From Halanaerobiaceae bacterium (GTDB taxonomy: Bacteria > Bacillota > Halanaerobiia > Halanaerobiales > Halarsenatibacteraceae), in contig PWEJ01000031.1 in assembly GCA_003553485.1 (NCBI GenBank), positions 1 to 50,023 on the forward strand: a stretch of DNA of 50,023 bases, written 5' to 3'. Under the pieces are notes generated by a model. It saw only the letters and a list, made by a program, of their open reading frames with translations, ran no database searches and was not told the DNA's origin. Made by a program: the position numbers and the translations under genes. Shown here in pieces: positions 8,521-15,775 of the stretch (position 1 is its first letter; every line of letters starts with the position of its first letter).

Positions 8521-9471
8521 ATGGTTAAGAGGGCAAGAGAAGCTTCGTCCCAGGGGAAGAAGCAATATCTACACCGAATAATAATTTTATTGCTAATTTT
8601 CCTCTTGATTTTAGCTGGTTTTTTGCATTTCTGGGCTAGAAGCCGCCCCCAGATAGAAATGGTTAACTATGGTGAAGTGGTAGATCAATATCAAGGCACT
8701 GCAGTATTAATCCGCCAGGAGGAGACCTTTGACTCTGGAAAATCAGGTGAAGTGGAGCTAGTCCAGGCTGAGGGAGATAGAGTCCCTCAGGGAGAAAAGG
8801 TGGCTCAGCTATTTGACCAGGAAAACAATCAAATTCCCATATACACCGAAAGTTCGGGTTTGATCAGTTATGCCTATGATGGTTATGAAAATGTTTTGAC
8901 CACCGATATTATTGAGGAATTAACTTATACAAAATTAGCTGATATAGATCCAGGCTATAATCATCTCATAGATGGACGAAGGGTGACTTCAGAAGATTTT
9001 CTTTATCGGATTATCAACAATGACTATATCTACCTGGCTTTTTTACTTGCTGCTGAAGAGGTTGAGAGATTTCAACCTGGAGAAACTGTCTTTGTCAGCA
9101 AAGATTATCAGGAAGAGCTCTTCACCGGCGAGGTCTTAGACCTTAATTTCAATGGAGAAGAGGATACAGACAAGGAACAGGCCGTACTTGTGGTAAGAGT
9201 TGACCGATTTAAGCAGCGCTGGTTAAATCAAAGGATGGTGGAGAAAAAACTAATCAAAAATATTTATCGGGGTTTAGTGGTGCCTCGAGAAGCAATATTT
9301 TTAACCTCTGAAGGACGAGGAGTGTTAAGGCAGAATCAAGAAGGGGATTATGATTTTACCACCGTGGAAATTATCGGTGGGAACAGAGAAGAGGTTGTCG
9401 TCGAAGGTTTAGAGGTTGGGCAACGTATTTTGATTAATCCAGAATCTATTGATTATGGCAGGGGAGGCTGA
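8521..9471 (+). CDS. HlyD-like membrane fusion/adaptor protein
   Basis: A basic N-terminus precedes one transmembrane helix at about residues 20-39. A lipoyl-like half motif follows (roughly 70-110, GEVELVQAEGDRVPQGEKVA), then a beta-barrel-like section and a C-terminal segment ending in GLEVGQRILINPES, characteristic of HlyD/RND-type adaptors. Length is 316 aa. ATG 8521 is preceded by AGGTGG. No ABC or RND pump gene is adjacent, so a transport role is not shown. The position between pgeF and yggS suggests an envelope role tied to division or growth. It overlaps the ribosome binding site of yggS. Confidence 0.7.
   Translation: MVKRAREASSQGKKQYLHRIIILLLIFLLILAGFLHFWARSRPQIEMVNYGEVVDQYQGTAVLIRQEETFDSGKSGEVELVQAEGDRVPQGEKVAQLFDQENNQIPIYTESSGLISYAYDGYENVLTTDIIEELTYTKLADIDPGYNHLIDGRRVTSEDFLYRIINNDYIYLAFLLAAEEVERFQPGETVFVSKDYQEELFTGEVLDLNFNGEEDTDKEQAVLVVRVDRFKQRWLNQRMVEKKLIKNIYRGLVVPREAIFLTSEGRGVLRQNQEGDYDFTTVEIIGGNREEVVVEGLEVGQRILINPESIDYGRGG
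9461..9467 (+). promoter_or_regulatory. Ribosome binding site fixing the yggS start
   Basis: GGGGAGG lies 8 bp before TTG 9476. The earlier in-frame TTG 9449 and ATG 9455 lie upstream of this site and inside the preceding gene. Confidence 0.6.
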
Positions 9472-9475
9472 TAAC

Positions 9476-10219
9476 TTGTCTGATTTGACAGCAGAATTAA
9501 ATACTGAGACTAAAGAAGAGCTTATAAAAAGATACCAGGAGATAGAGGAAAAAATTATAACTGCTGCTGATAGAGCAGACCGGGATATTGAGAAAATCAA
9601 GTTAGTAGCAGTGGGTAAGACTCATCCTCTGTCCAGGATGCTTTTTCTTAAAGAACAATTGACCGATAGTAAAATATCTTTAACTGCCTTTGGCGAAAGT
9701 AGAGTCCAGGAATTATTGGCCAAGGAAGAGGAGTTTCCTGGCAAGATAAATTGGCATTTTATCGGTCACTTACAACGCAATAAAGTTAAATATCTAGCTC
9801 GTCTTGAAAACGTGACTCTAATTCATTCTTTGGATAGTTTAAGATTGGCCCGGGAAATAAATAAAAGAGCTAAAAAGAATGATAGAGCAATGGAAACTTT
9901 GCTTCAGGTTAATATAGCCGAAGATGAGAATAAATATGGTTTTATGCAAGATGAGGTTAAAGAATTTTTGCAGCAGGCTGAAGAATTTTCTCATCTAAAA
10001 ATAAAGGGATTGATGACTATCTTACCTCACTTTGCTGAGCAGGAGAAGACCCGACCTTATTTCCAAAAGATGAAAGAATTACAGGCTGAGCTTACGGCAG
10101 CAGGATTTAAACTGCCAGAACTTTCTATGGGTATGACCAATGATTATGAAATTGCTATTGAGGAAGGAGCCACCATTTTAAGAGTGGGGAGAGCCCTTTT
10201 TGGCCCCCGGGACTACTAA
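9476..10219 (+). CDS. yggS: YggS family PLP homeostasis protein
   Basis: This is a PLP-binding protein of the alanine racemase N-terminal fold that balances pyridoxal phosphate and amino acid pools. The PLP lysine is K48 in LVAVGKT, HFIGHLQRNK follows, and the C-terminal phosphate-binding stretch SMGMTNDYEIAIEEGAT with RVGRALFG is intact. Two usually strict motifs vary: VAVSKT reads VAVGKT, and FGENYVQE reads FGESRVQE. Length is 247 aa from TTG 9476, slightly long because of a charged N-terminus. It corresponds to ylmE and is followed closely by sepF, as in Bacillus. Confidence 0.93.
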   Translation: MSDLTAELNTETKEELIKRYQEIEEKIITAADRADRDIEKIKLVAVGKTHPLSRMLFLKEQLTDSKISLTAFGESRVQELLAKEEEFPGKINWHFIGHLQRNKVKYLARLENVTLIHSLDSLRLAREINKRAKKNDRAMETLLQVNIAEDENKYGFMQDEVKEFLQQAEEFSHLKIKGLMTILPHFAEQEKTRPYFQKMKELQAELTAAGFKLPELSMGMTNDYEIAIEEGATILRVGRALFGPRDY

Positions 10220-10235
10220 AAGGCAGGTGATAATA

Positions 10236-10670
10236 ATGAGTGAAAGCTACTGGAAGAAAATGTTGGATTTTTTCGGTTTTGCTGCTGATGAAGAGATGAC
10301 TGAAGGTGAGCAAGCAGATAATCCGACCACTGGGACTAAAAAGAAAAAAAGTGGCAAAAAGAATAAGGTGATTAAGTTGAGTAGAACTAAAGATGTAAAG
10401 TTAGTGGTACATAGCCCTGCTTCCTTTGACGGGGTGAGAGAAATAGTTGATGATTTGAAGGAATCAAAGGCTGTTATTTTAAATTTAGAAAACAGAGAAA
10501 AAAAGCTGGCCCGAAGATTTATTGATTTTCTCAGTGGTTCAGTCTATGCTCTTAATGGTAGTACTCAAAAATTAGGTACTGGTGTTTTTATATTCACTCC
10601 AGAGGGTATGGATGTGGATGCCAGAGCCATTGAAAATGCCATTAAAAATGAGTTCATAAGTGCAGAATAA
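10236..10670 (+). CDS. sepF: Cell division protein SepF
   Basis: SepF polymerises into rings, binds membranes through its N-terminal helix and bundles FtsZ filaments by its C-terminal core. The N-terminal MSESYWKKMLDFFGF is the amphipathic membrane helix. A lysine-rich linker (about 30-50) precedes the core with VILNLENREKKLARRFIDFL and GSVYALNGSTQKLG. Length is 144 aa. The frame is open back to 10200, but ATG 10236 has GGTGAT just upstream and gives the expected N-terminus. It lies 16 bp after yggS. Confidence 0.95.
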   Translation: MSESYWKKMLDFFGFAADEEMTEGEQADNPTTGTKKKKSGKKNKVIKLSRTKDVKLVVHSPASFDGVREIVDDLKESKAVILNLENREKKLARRFIDFLSGSVYALNGSTQKLGTGVFIFTPEGMDVDARAIENAIKNEFISAE

Positions 10671-10721
10671 AACTTAGCGTATAATCAAAACACAAGAAAA
10701 AAGAATAATGGAGGTATAATC

Positions 10722-11006
10722 TTGCTAATTTATCGCGCAGTAGACATTTTTTTTCAAATAATTTATTTGTTATTAATAATTAGAATAGTGCTCTCCTGGG
10801 TGGGGCGTGGTATTTCCTATAACTCCGCATTAAGAGGTTTTATTCAATTTGTTTATGGAGTTACAGAGCCTTTATTACGACCTATCAGGCAGGTTCTTCC
10901 TCCATCTGGCATGGGGATTGATTTTTCTCCCTTAATTGCTTTTATACTTCTGAGATTGGTGCAGAGTGTGGTTTTAAATTTGCTTAGATCGCTCTTTGTC
11001 TTTTGA
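10722..11006 (+). CDS. YggT family membrane protein (YlmG)
   Basis: This small protein (94 aa) has two hydrophobic segments, at about residues 5-25 and 65-90. Between them is TEPLLRPIRQVLPPSGMGIDFSP, the family hallmark after each helix. YggT/YlmG proteins sit in the sepF-divIVA neighbourhood in many bacteria and are implicated in envelope or division functions; the molecular role is unknown. The start TTG 10722 has GGAGGT 6 bp upstream. Confidence 0.9.
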   Translation: MLIYRAVDIFFQIIYLLLIIRIVLSWVGRGISYNSALRGFIQFVYGVTEPLLRPIRQVLPPSGMGIDFSPLIAFILLRLVQSVVLNLLRSLFVF

Positions 11007-11034
11007 TTCTAAAAATGCCGGTGGAGGAAAAAAT

Positions 11035-11826
11035 ATGACAGCACAAAATGACAGTTTGCTTTCACATTTGCATAGAGCAGCAGACCGGGAATTAGGCAAT
11101 AGGTTGCTTGATATGGTTGATATAGTAAGGACCAGGGATACCTCTCGCACCACTGAATTTGTCAATCCCCAGCAGAGAAATATTGCTGAGAACTTATTAA
11201 AGCAATTAACGGGAATAAATTTTAAAGTAGCCGGGGGTTATTATCAGGCCGAGAGAAAGAGGATCTTGCTATTCCCTGATTATCTTTTTCCTGATCATCA
11301 GGAGGTTCCTTTGAGTTTTATTAAAGTCAGTGGTAATTTTGACTTCGTCAATGTAAGTCATCGGGATTTTCTCGGAGCCCTGTTAGCTCTGGGCATTAAG
11401 AAAAGTTTAATTGGAGATATCCTGGTCCATGAAAATTATGCCCAGATTGTTCTAGCCCCAGAAATTTTGCCTGAAGTTAAATTAAATCTTGATTATGTTA
11501 ATGAAGTACCTGTTGAAATAAGTGAGATTAGCTCTGAGGATTTAATATTTAAGCCTCGCAATAGTAAAGAGATACTGGCTACTGTTGCTTCTTTGAGGCT
11601 GGATGCCGTTATAAGTGCTGGTTTTGGAGATTCACGCACTAAAAGCAGCTCTCAAATTACGGCAGGCCAGGTTAAATTGAACTGGGTACCAGAGAGTGAT
11701 CCTGCTGCAGATGTTGAAGTTGGTGATGTTATTTCCATTAGAGGTAGAGGTCGTCTGATAGTGGCTGAAGACCGCGGAATTTCCAATAGTGGTAGGATTA
11801 AACTTGCCATTGAGAGGATAACTTGA
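11035..11826 (+). CDS. YlmH family RNA-binding protein with S4 domain
   Basis: The N-terminal two thirds form the YlmH/S4-II-type domain (YLFPDHQEVP, HRDFLGALLALGI and a GDI motif). The C-terminal S4 RNA-binding domain lies at about 185-255 (LRLDAVISAGFGDSRTK, then VGDVISIRGRGRL). Family members bind rRNA or ribosomal complexes and have been linked to rescue of stalled 50S particles. Length is 263 aa from ATG 11035, which has GGAGG 6 bp ahead. The frame continues upstream to 10996, but that part overlaps yggT and lacks a site. Confidence 0.9.
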   Translation: MTAQNDSLLSHLHRAADRELGNRLLDMVDIVRTRDTSRTTEFVNPQQRNIAENLLKQLTGINFKVAGGYYQAERKRILLFPDYLFPDHQEVPLSFIKVSGNFDFVNVSHRDFLGALLALGIKKSLIGDILVHENYAQIVLAPEILPEVKLNLDYVNEVPVEISEISSEDLIFKPRNSKEILATVASLRLDAVISAGFGDSRTKSSSQITAGQVKLNWVPESDPAADVEVGDVISIRGRGRLIVAEDRGISNSGRIKLAIERIT

Positions 11827-11883
11827 GCTGATTTAAAATTATTATTTAAGGTTGGCAATGTCAATTATTTTGGAGGGATAAAA

Positions 11884-12645
11884 ATGAAGTTTTCACCTCT
11901 TGATATCTATAACAAAGAATTTAATAAGTCTACTTTTGGGTATAATTCTACTCAGGTTGATGAATTCTTAGATGAGGTTGGACTGGCTTATGAAAGAATG
12001 CTGAAGGATTATAGCTCACTGGAAGATGAAAAAAAGAGACTGGAAGAAAAACTAGAAAACTATGAGAATATCCAGGATAAATTGGAAGAAACTCTGCAAA
12101 AAGTGCAGAAAACAGTGGAAGAGCAGACGGCAAGAGCTAGACAGGAAGCAGATAGAATTAGAAGACAGGCGGAGAAAGAAGCAGATAATATCATAAAGCA
12201 GGCCAGAATTGAGGCTGACAGCATCAAACAACAGGCTCGCCAAAAGGTACAAAAGGAAAAAGCTGAGATTGAAGACCTCAAGGAACAGAAAGAGTTATTT
12301 AAAATTCGCTTCCGTTCCCTGCTTAATAATTATTTAAAAATTGTGGAAGAGGGCAATATAGAGTTAGATCAGGCTGAAAGTGAGCTGCTGGCTGATAGCA
12401 ATTTCAATAAACCTGAAGAGCAGAAAGTTAGCGGATTAAACACAAAAGAATCAGAAAATGAAGAATTAGATTCTGCTTATGAACCTCAAGATTTATCAGA
12501 GGAAGGTGAGATAACAGAAGAAGAAACTCAACTAAAAACCCCGGAAGATGAAGAAAATTCAGAGACTCTGCCCCGTCAGGACGAAGATACTCAACCTAAG
12601 GAAAAAGAACAAGAAAGAGATTTAGGTGAGACTAAAATCAATTAG
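11884..12645 (+). CDS. divIVA: DivIVA domain cell division/polarity protein
   Basis: DivIVA binds negatively curved membrane and organises division and pole proteins. The N-terminal lipid-binding domain reads SPLDIYNKEFNKSTFGY, with Phe18 in the membrane-inserting loop, followed by QVDEFLDEV. A long coiled coil covers about residues 28-155. The last 90 residues form a strongly acidic, Glu-rich tail that is longer than in Bacillus; length is 253 aa. The start has GGAGGG before ATG 11884. Gene order ylmH-divIVA supports the call. Confidence 0.94.
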   Translation: MKFSPLDIYNKEFNKSTFGYNSTQVDEFLDEVGLAYERMLKDYSSLEDEKKRLEEKLENYENIQDKLEETLQKVQKTVEEQTARARQEADRIRRQAEKEADNIIKQARIEADSIKQQARQKVQKEKAEIEDLKEQKELFKIRFRSLLNNYLKIVEEGNIELDQAESELLADSNFNKPEEQKVSGLNTKESENEELDSAYEPQDLSEEGEITEEETQLKTPEDEENSETLPRQDEDTQPKEKEQERDLGETKIN

Positions 12646-12687
12646 TTTAAATCGAAGTTCAGCTCTGTCAGATTACGAGGTGATTAG

Positions 12688-13869
12688 ATGTCAGCCCAGC
12701 AGAAAAATAAATTTAGTAAGCTTATATTATTGCTGTTGGTAATATTTTCTCTGCCGCTCTTTTTTACAGGCTGTACCAGGGTTAATACCGAGGCGGTAGA
12801 AGAAGAGGCAGTGGAGTTTGCTGCCGACACCCTGCCAGCAGAATTGCTGGCTAATCTGTCTGATAAAGAAGCAATTATGGTGGGTGAATTTGGCAAATTA
12901 GAACAACACCAGGAATTTTTGGCCACTCTGGTAATTGGTCTCCATCAGGAGCAGAATTTAAATCAGGTTGTTTTAAATCATAATCAGGCCTATGGCTGGA
13001 TTTTCGATAAATATGTTCAGGGAGATTTGGGGGCAGGAATTTTTGTCGATAATGTGATTAGTCCCTGGGTTGTGTTTTTAGAGAGGATCAGGGAGTATAA
13101 TTTAAATCAGCCTCAGGATAATAGAGTGAATGTGACCAGTGGTGACATTAACTTTCATCAGGATCAATTTATCAATTCTTTACAATTTTTTCGCCGTCAT
13201 ATGCCAGAATCTGACTCTCTAAACCGTCATGTCAATAACATTATTTCTGCTGGAGATAGAGAAAAAATATTAGAAAGTGTCTATGAAGATATATCCGAAA
13301 ACAAAGAGATTTATGCAGAAAATTGGGGTAGCAGGGAGACAGAACTTCTTTTGGCTATGTTAAAAGCTGAACTTGACAGCATTCCTATTAGAGACCTCTG
13401 GGATGCTGATTATATTAAAGCCCATAAAGAAAGAGAGGATTTCTTAAAAGAACTTACCCGGACCAAGCTAGATGAAGAGGGACGAGTGCTTTTTAATTAT
13501 GGTTTTTATCATCTGCAAAAAAACCATAAAATGGGAACGGAAAAAGAGTGGTTAGGTGAATATTTAAGCAAAGAGGATACTCCTTATGATTCCTATAATT
13601 TAGTGGTTGTTCCTTTACGAGGTAGTTTAAGGATAAATAATAATATCAGTGATGAAATAGATCTCCTCTCAGATCCTCCCTCGCAGGAATTAATAAGTAC
13701 CACAGCTGAGATATTTAATAGTGATAATTTAATATATTTAAATTTACAGGCAGAGGGATTTCAGCGGGGTCAAGCCAGGATAAACCTGCATCATCAGACC
13801 ATAGAAGCGGTTCCCAACGATATTTATGATGGTTTGATTTTATTACCTGAAGGTTCTCCTTTAAATTAA
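12688..13869 (+). CDS. Lipoprotein with erythromycin esterase (EreA)/ChaN-like domain
   Basis: The signal peptide ends in a lipobox with Cys29 (LFFTGC), so the mature protein should be a lipoprotein. The body resembles the erythromycin-esterase-like/ChaN (Tiki-type) fold: IMVGEFG, then HQEFLATLV, an AYGWIFDKYVQGD-type stretch, and an IREYNLNQPQDNRV segment that in EreA-like proteins follows the second helix. The canonical GExxHG catalytic start is altered to GEFGK (66-70), with the only nearby His at 74. Esterase activity is therefore doubtful. Length is 393 aa. It occupies the divIVA-lspA gap where Bacillus carries ileS. The true function is unknown; the family assignment is by remembered pattern. 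Confidence 0.55.
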   Translation: MSAQQKNKFSKLILLLLVIFSLPLFFTGCTRVNTEAVEEEAVEFAADTLPAELLANLSDKEAIMVGEFGKLEQHQEFLATLVIGLHQEQNLNQVVLNHNQAYGWIFDKYVQGDLGAGIFVDNVISPWVVFLERIREYNLNQPQDNRVNVTSGDINFHQDQFINSLQFFRRHMPESDSLNRHVNNIISAGDREKILESVYEDISENKEIYAENWGSRETELLLAMLKAELDSIPIRDLWDADYIKAHKEREDFLKELTRTKLDEEGRVLFNYGFYHLQKNHKMGTEKEWLGEYLSKEDTPYDSYNLVVVPLRGSLRINNNISDEIDLLSDPPSQELISTTAEIFNSDNLIYLNLQAEGFQRGQARINLHHQTIEAVPNDIYDGLILLPEGSPLN

Positions 13870-13971
13870 TCTGTTACTAATTTGCTGCCAGCTATTGAGA
13901 GTATAAACGTATTAAAGCCTGTCCTAAGAAAGCAGGTAACAAGAGGGTAAATAACAGGAGGATGATAAAAA

Positions 13972-14226
13972 ATGACCTCTAAAGATAAATACGTAAAAGT
14001 TGTGGATCTGGAAAATGAATTTGAAGCTGGTTTACTGGAAAAAGAATTGGAAGAGGCAGGCATTCCCTTTGAAATACATTCTCTACATGATCAGGCCTTT
14101 GATGGTCTATATCAGATGCTCCATGGCTGGGGTTTTCTTGCTGCGCCTCCTAATGAAGCAAAGAGGATCAAAAAAATTTATGAAGAGATTTTACAGGATT
14201 TAGAACAGGAGAAGGACACTGATTGA
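13972..14226 (+). CDS. DUF2007-like small protein
   Basis: This is an 84-aa soluble protein. The beta-alpha pattern KVVDLENEFEAGLLEKELEEAGIPFEI followed by a central variable loop and an AKRIKKIYEEIL helix resembles the DUF2007 putative signal-transducing family, which has a ferredoxin-like shape. ATG 13972 has AGGAGG about 8 bp upstream. It lies 25 bp before lspA, so co-expression is likely. No catalytic residues can be named. An overlapping frame at 14000-14203 is a shadow of this gene. Confidence 0.6.
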   Translation: MTSKDKYVKVVDLENEFEAGLLEKELEEAGIPFEIHSLHDQAFDGLYQMLHGWGFLAAPPNEAKRIKKIYEEILQDLEQEKDTD

Positions 14227-14250
14227 AGAAACTTTTTTGGAGTTGATTGA

Positions 14251-14709
14251 ATGTCTTATTTATTATTTTTGCTTTTCATTATCAGCGATAGATTGAGCAA
14301 ATATTATATTATTAATAATTTTGAGCTGGGAGAAAGCCAGATACTAATTGACAGGTTTTTACATATTACCTATGTGAGAAATACTGGAATAGCCTTTGGA
14401 TTACTGGCTGGTCGAGGCTGGCTGTTGATTGTTCTTCAGGCCCTGGTTATAATCCTCCTTCTTTTTCTCAAAATTAGTTTTTTTCCATCGCAATTATTTA
14501 TAAATCTTTGTTTTGTTGCTTTATTGGCAGGAGCCACAGGCAACCTGATGGATAGGATACTTTATGGTTATGTTGTTGATTTTATTGATGTTGGCTTCTG
14601 GCCAGTCTTTAATTTAGCCGATATCTTTATTGTGGTCGGAGCTCTGGGCTTGGTATATTTAATTATTAAAGAAGAATTTCAAGGAAACAAATTAATTAGT
14701 GGGTTTTAA
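14251..14709 (+). CDS. lspA: Lipoprotein signal peptidase II
   Basis: LspA cleaves prolipoprotein signal peptides before the lipidated cysteine in the membrane. The aspartyl protease pair is Asp110 (GYVVDF) and Asp124 (FNLAD), with VRNTGIAFG and GATGNLMDR as family blocks. Four transmembrane segments are visible in 152 aa. It works after Lgt (24.5 kb) and before Lnt (18.7 kb), both in this window. It is followed 8 bp later by the pseudouridine synthase gene, the usual lspA-rluD pairing. Confidence 0.95.
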   Translation: MSYLLFLLFIISDRLSKYYIINNFELGESQILIDRFLHITYVRNTGIAFGLLAGRGWLLIVLQALVIILLLFLKISFFPSQLFINLCFVALLAGATGNLMDRILYGYVVDFIDVGFWPVFNLADIFIVVGALGLVYLIIKEEFQGNKLISGF

Positions 14710-14717
14710 GGTGATAA

Positions 14718-15680
14718 ATGATGAAAAAGAAAGGACAGTTCCAGGAAGTAAGGGAGTTAACAGTCGAAGGAGAAGTCGATCGATTGGATAAATATCTGGC
14801 AGCAGAACTTAAGGATTACTCCCGAAGCTATATACAAAAATTGATTGAAAAAGAGTTAGTATTGATCAATTCAAAGCCTAATAACAAGCCGGCTCAGAGT
14901 CTAAATCCCGGGGATAAAATAACGGTAAAAATTCCTCCGCCGCAAGAAAGTTCTCTTTCTCCCTGCGATTTAGATTTAGAGATAATTTATCAGGATAATG
15001 ATATTGCTGTGGTCAATAAGCCAGCTAACCTGGTCGTTCATCCTGCCCAGAGCCATCAGGGGCCGACTCTGGTAGAAGGACTCTTATACCAGCTTAATAA
15101 TTTATCTGGCATCGGGGGAGAGAAAAGACCTGGAATTGTACACCGTTTGGATAAGAATACCACCGGTGCCCTGGTGATAGCTAAAAATGATAAGGCTCAT
15201 CGCCACCTGGCCGAGCAATTTAAAGAGCGGAAGGTCAAGAAAATATATAGAGCTTTTGTTAAAGGTTATCCCCGGCATGATAAAGCAAAGATAAAGGCTC
15301 CTATTGGAAGGGATCCCTATAATAGAAAAAAGATGACTGTTAGAAAAGAAAATAGCAAAGAAGCCATCTCCCGCTATCAGGTGGTCAAAAAATATAATGG
15401 TTTTTCCGAAGTGGAGATAGAACTTTTAACTGGCAGAACACATCAGATTAGAGTCCATTTGCAGTTTATCGGTCACCCTATTTTAGGCGATAAAAAATAC
15501 AGGGGACCGACATTATTAAAAAACGATGTTAATAACGAGCATTTGGTGACAAGGTCGATGTTGCATGCCTGGAAATTGGGTTTTATTCATCCTGGTTTAG
15601 AGGAGTTCAGGGAATTTACAGCTGATTTTCCTGCCGATTATTTAAAACTACAACAATTTCTGTCAGAAAAATTAAGCTGA
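14718..15680 (+). CDS. rluD: RluA/RluD family 23S rRNA pseudouridine synthase
   Basis: An S4 RNA-binding domain (about residues 15-75, RLDKYLAAEL) precedes the pseudouridine synthase domain. The catalytic motif HRLDKNTTG contains the nucleophilic Asp. AVVNKPANLVVHP and GRTHQIRVHL are family blocks. Length is 320 aa. RluD-type enzymes modify helix 69 of 23S rRNA; the exact target in this paralogue (Bacillus YlyB) is inferred. The start may be ATG 14718 or the next ATG 14721, both behind GGTGAT. Confidence 0.93.
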   Translation: MMKKKGQFQEVRELTVEGEVDRLDKYLAAELKDYSRSYIQKLIEKELVLINSKPNNKPAQSLNPGDKITVKIPPPQESSLSPCDLDLEIIYQDNDIAVVNKPANLVVHPAQSHQGPTLVEGLLYQLNNLSGIGGEKRPGIVHRLDKNTTGALVIAKNDKAHRHLAEQFKERKVKKIYRAFVKGYPRHDKAKIKAPIGRDPYNRKKMTVRKENSKEAISRYQVVKKYNGFSEVEIELLTGRTHQIRVHLQFIGHPILGDKKYRGPTLLKNDVNNEHLVTRSMLHAWKLGFIHPGLEEFREFTADFPADYLKLQQFLSEKLS

Positions 15681-15775
15681 AGAAGAAAATTAATTAGTTC
15701 TATTTTGCAGGAATCATTAAATTCTTTATAGAATAATGTTAGAGAAAAAAATAATGGGAAGGGTTGGTGTTAATC

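Noticed and set aside
11948-12281. Long hydrophobic minus-strand frames inside divIVA
   Set aside because: They are shadows of the Lys/Glu-rich coiled-coil codons; none has a ribosome binding site or family resemblance.
13871-13941. Inverted repeat TGTTAC/GTAACA before the DUF2007-like gene
   Set aside because: The arms are only 6 bp and 59 bp apart; no riboswitch class or terminator tail matches.
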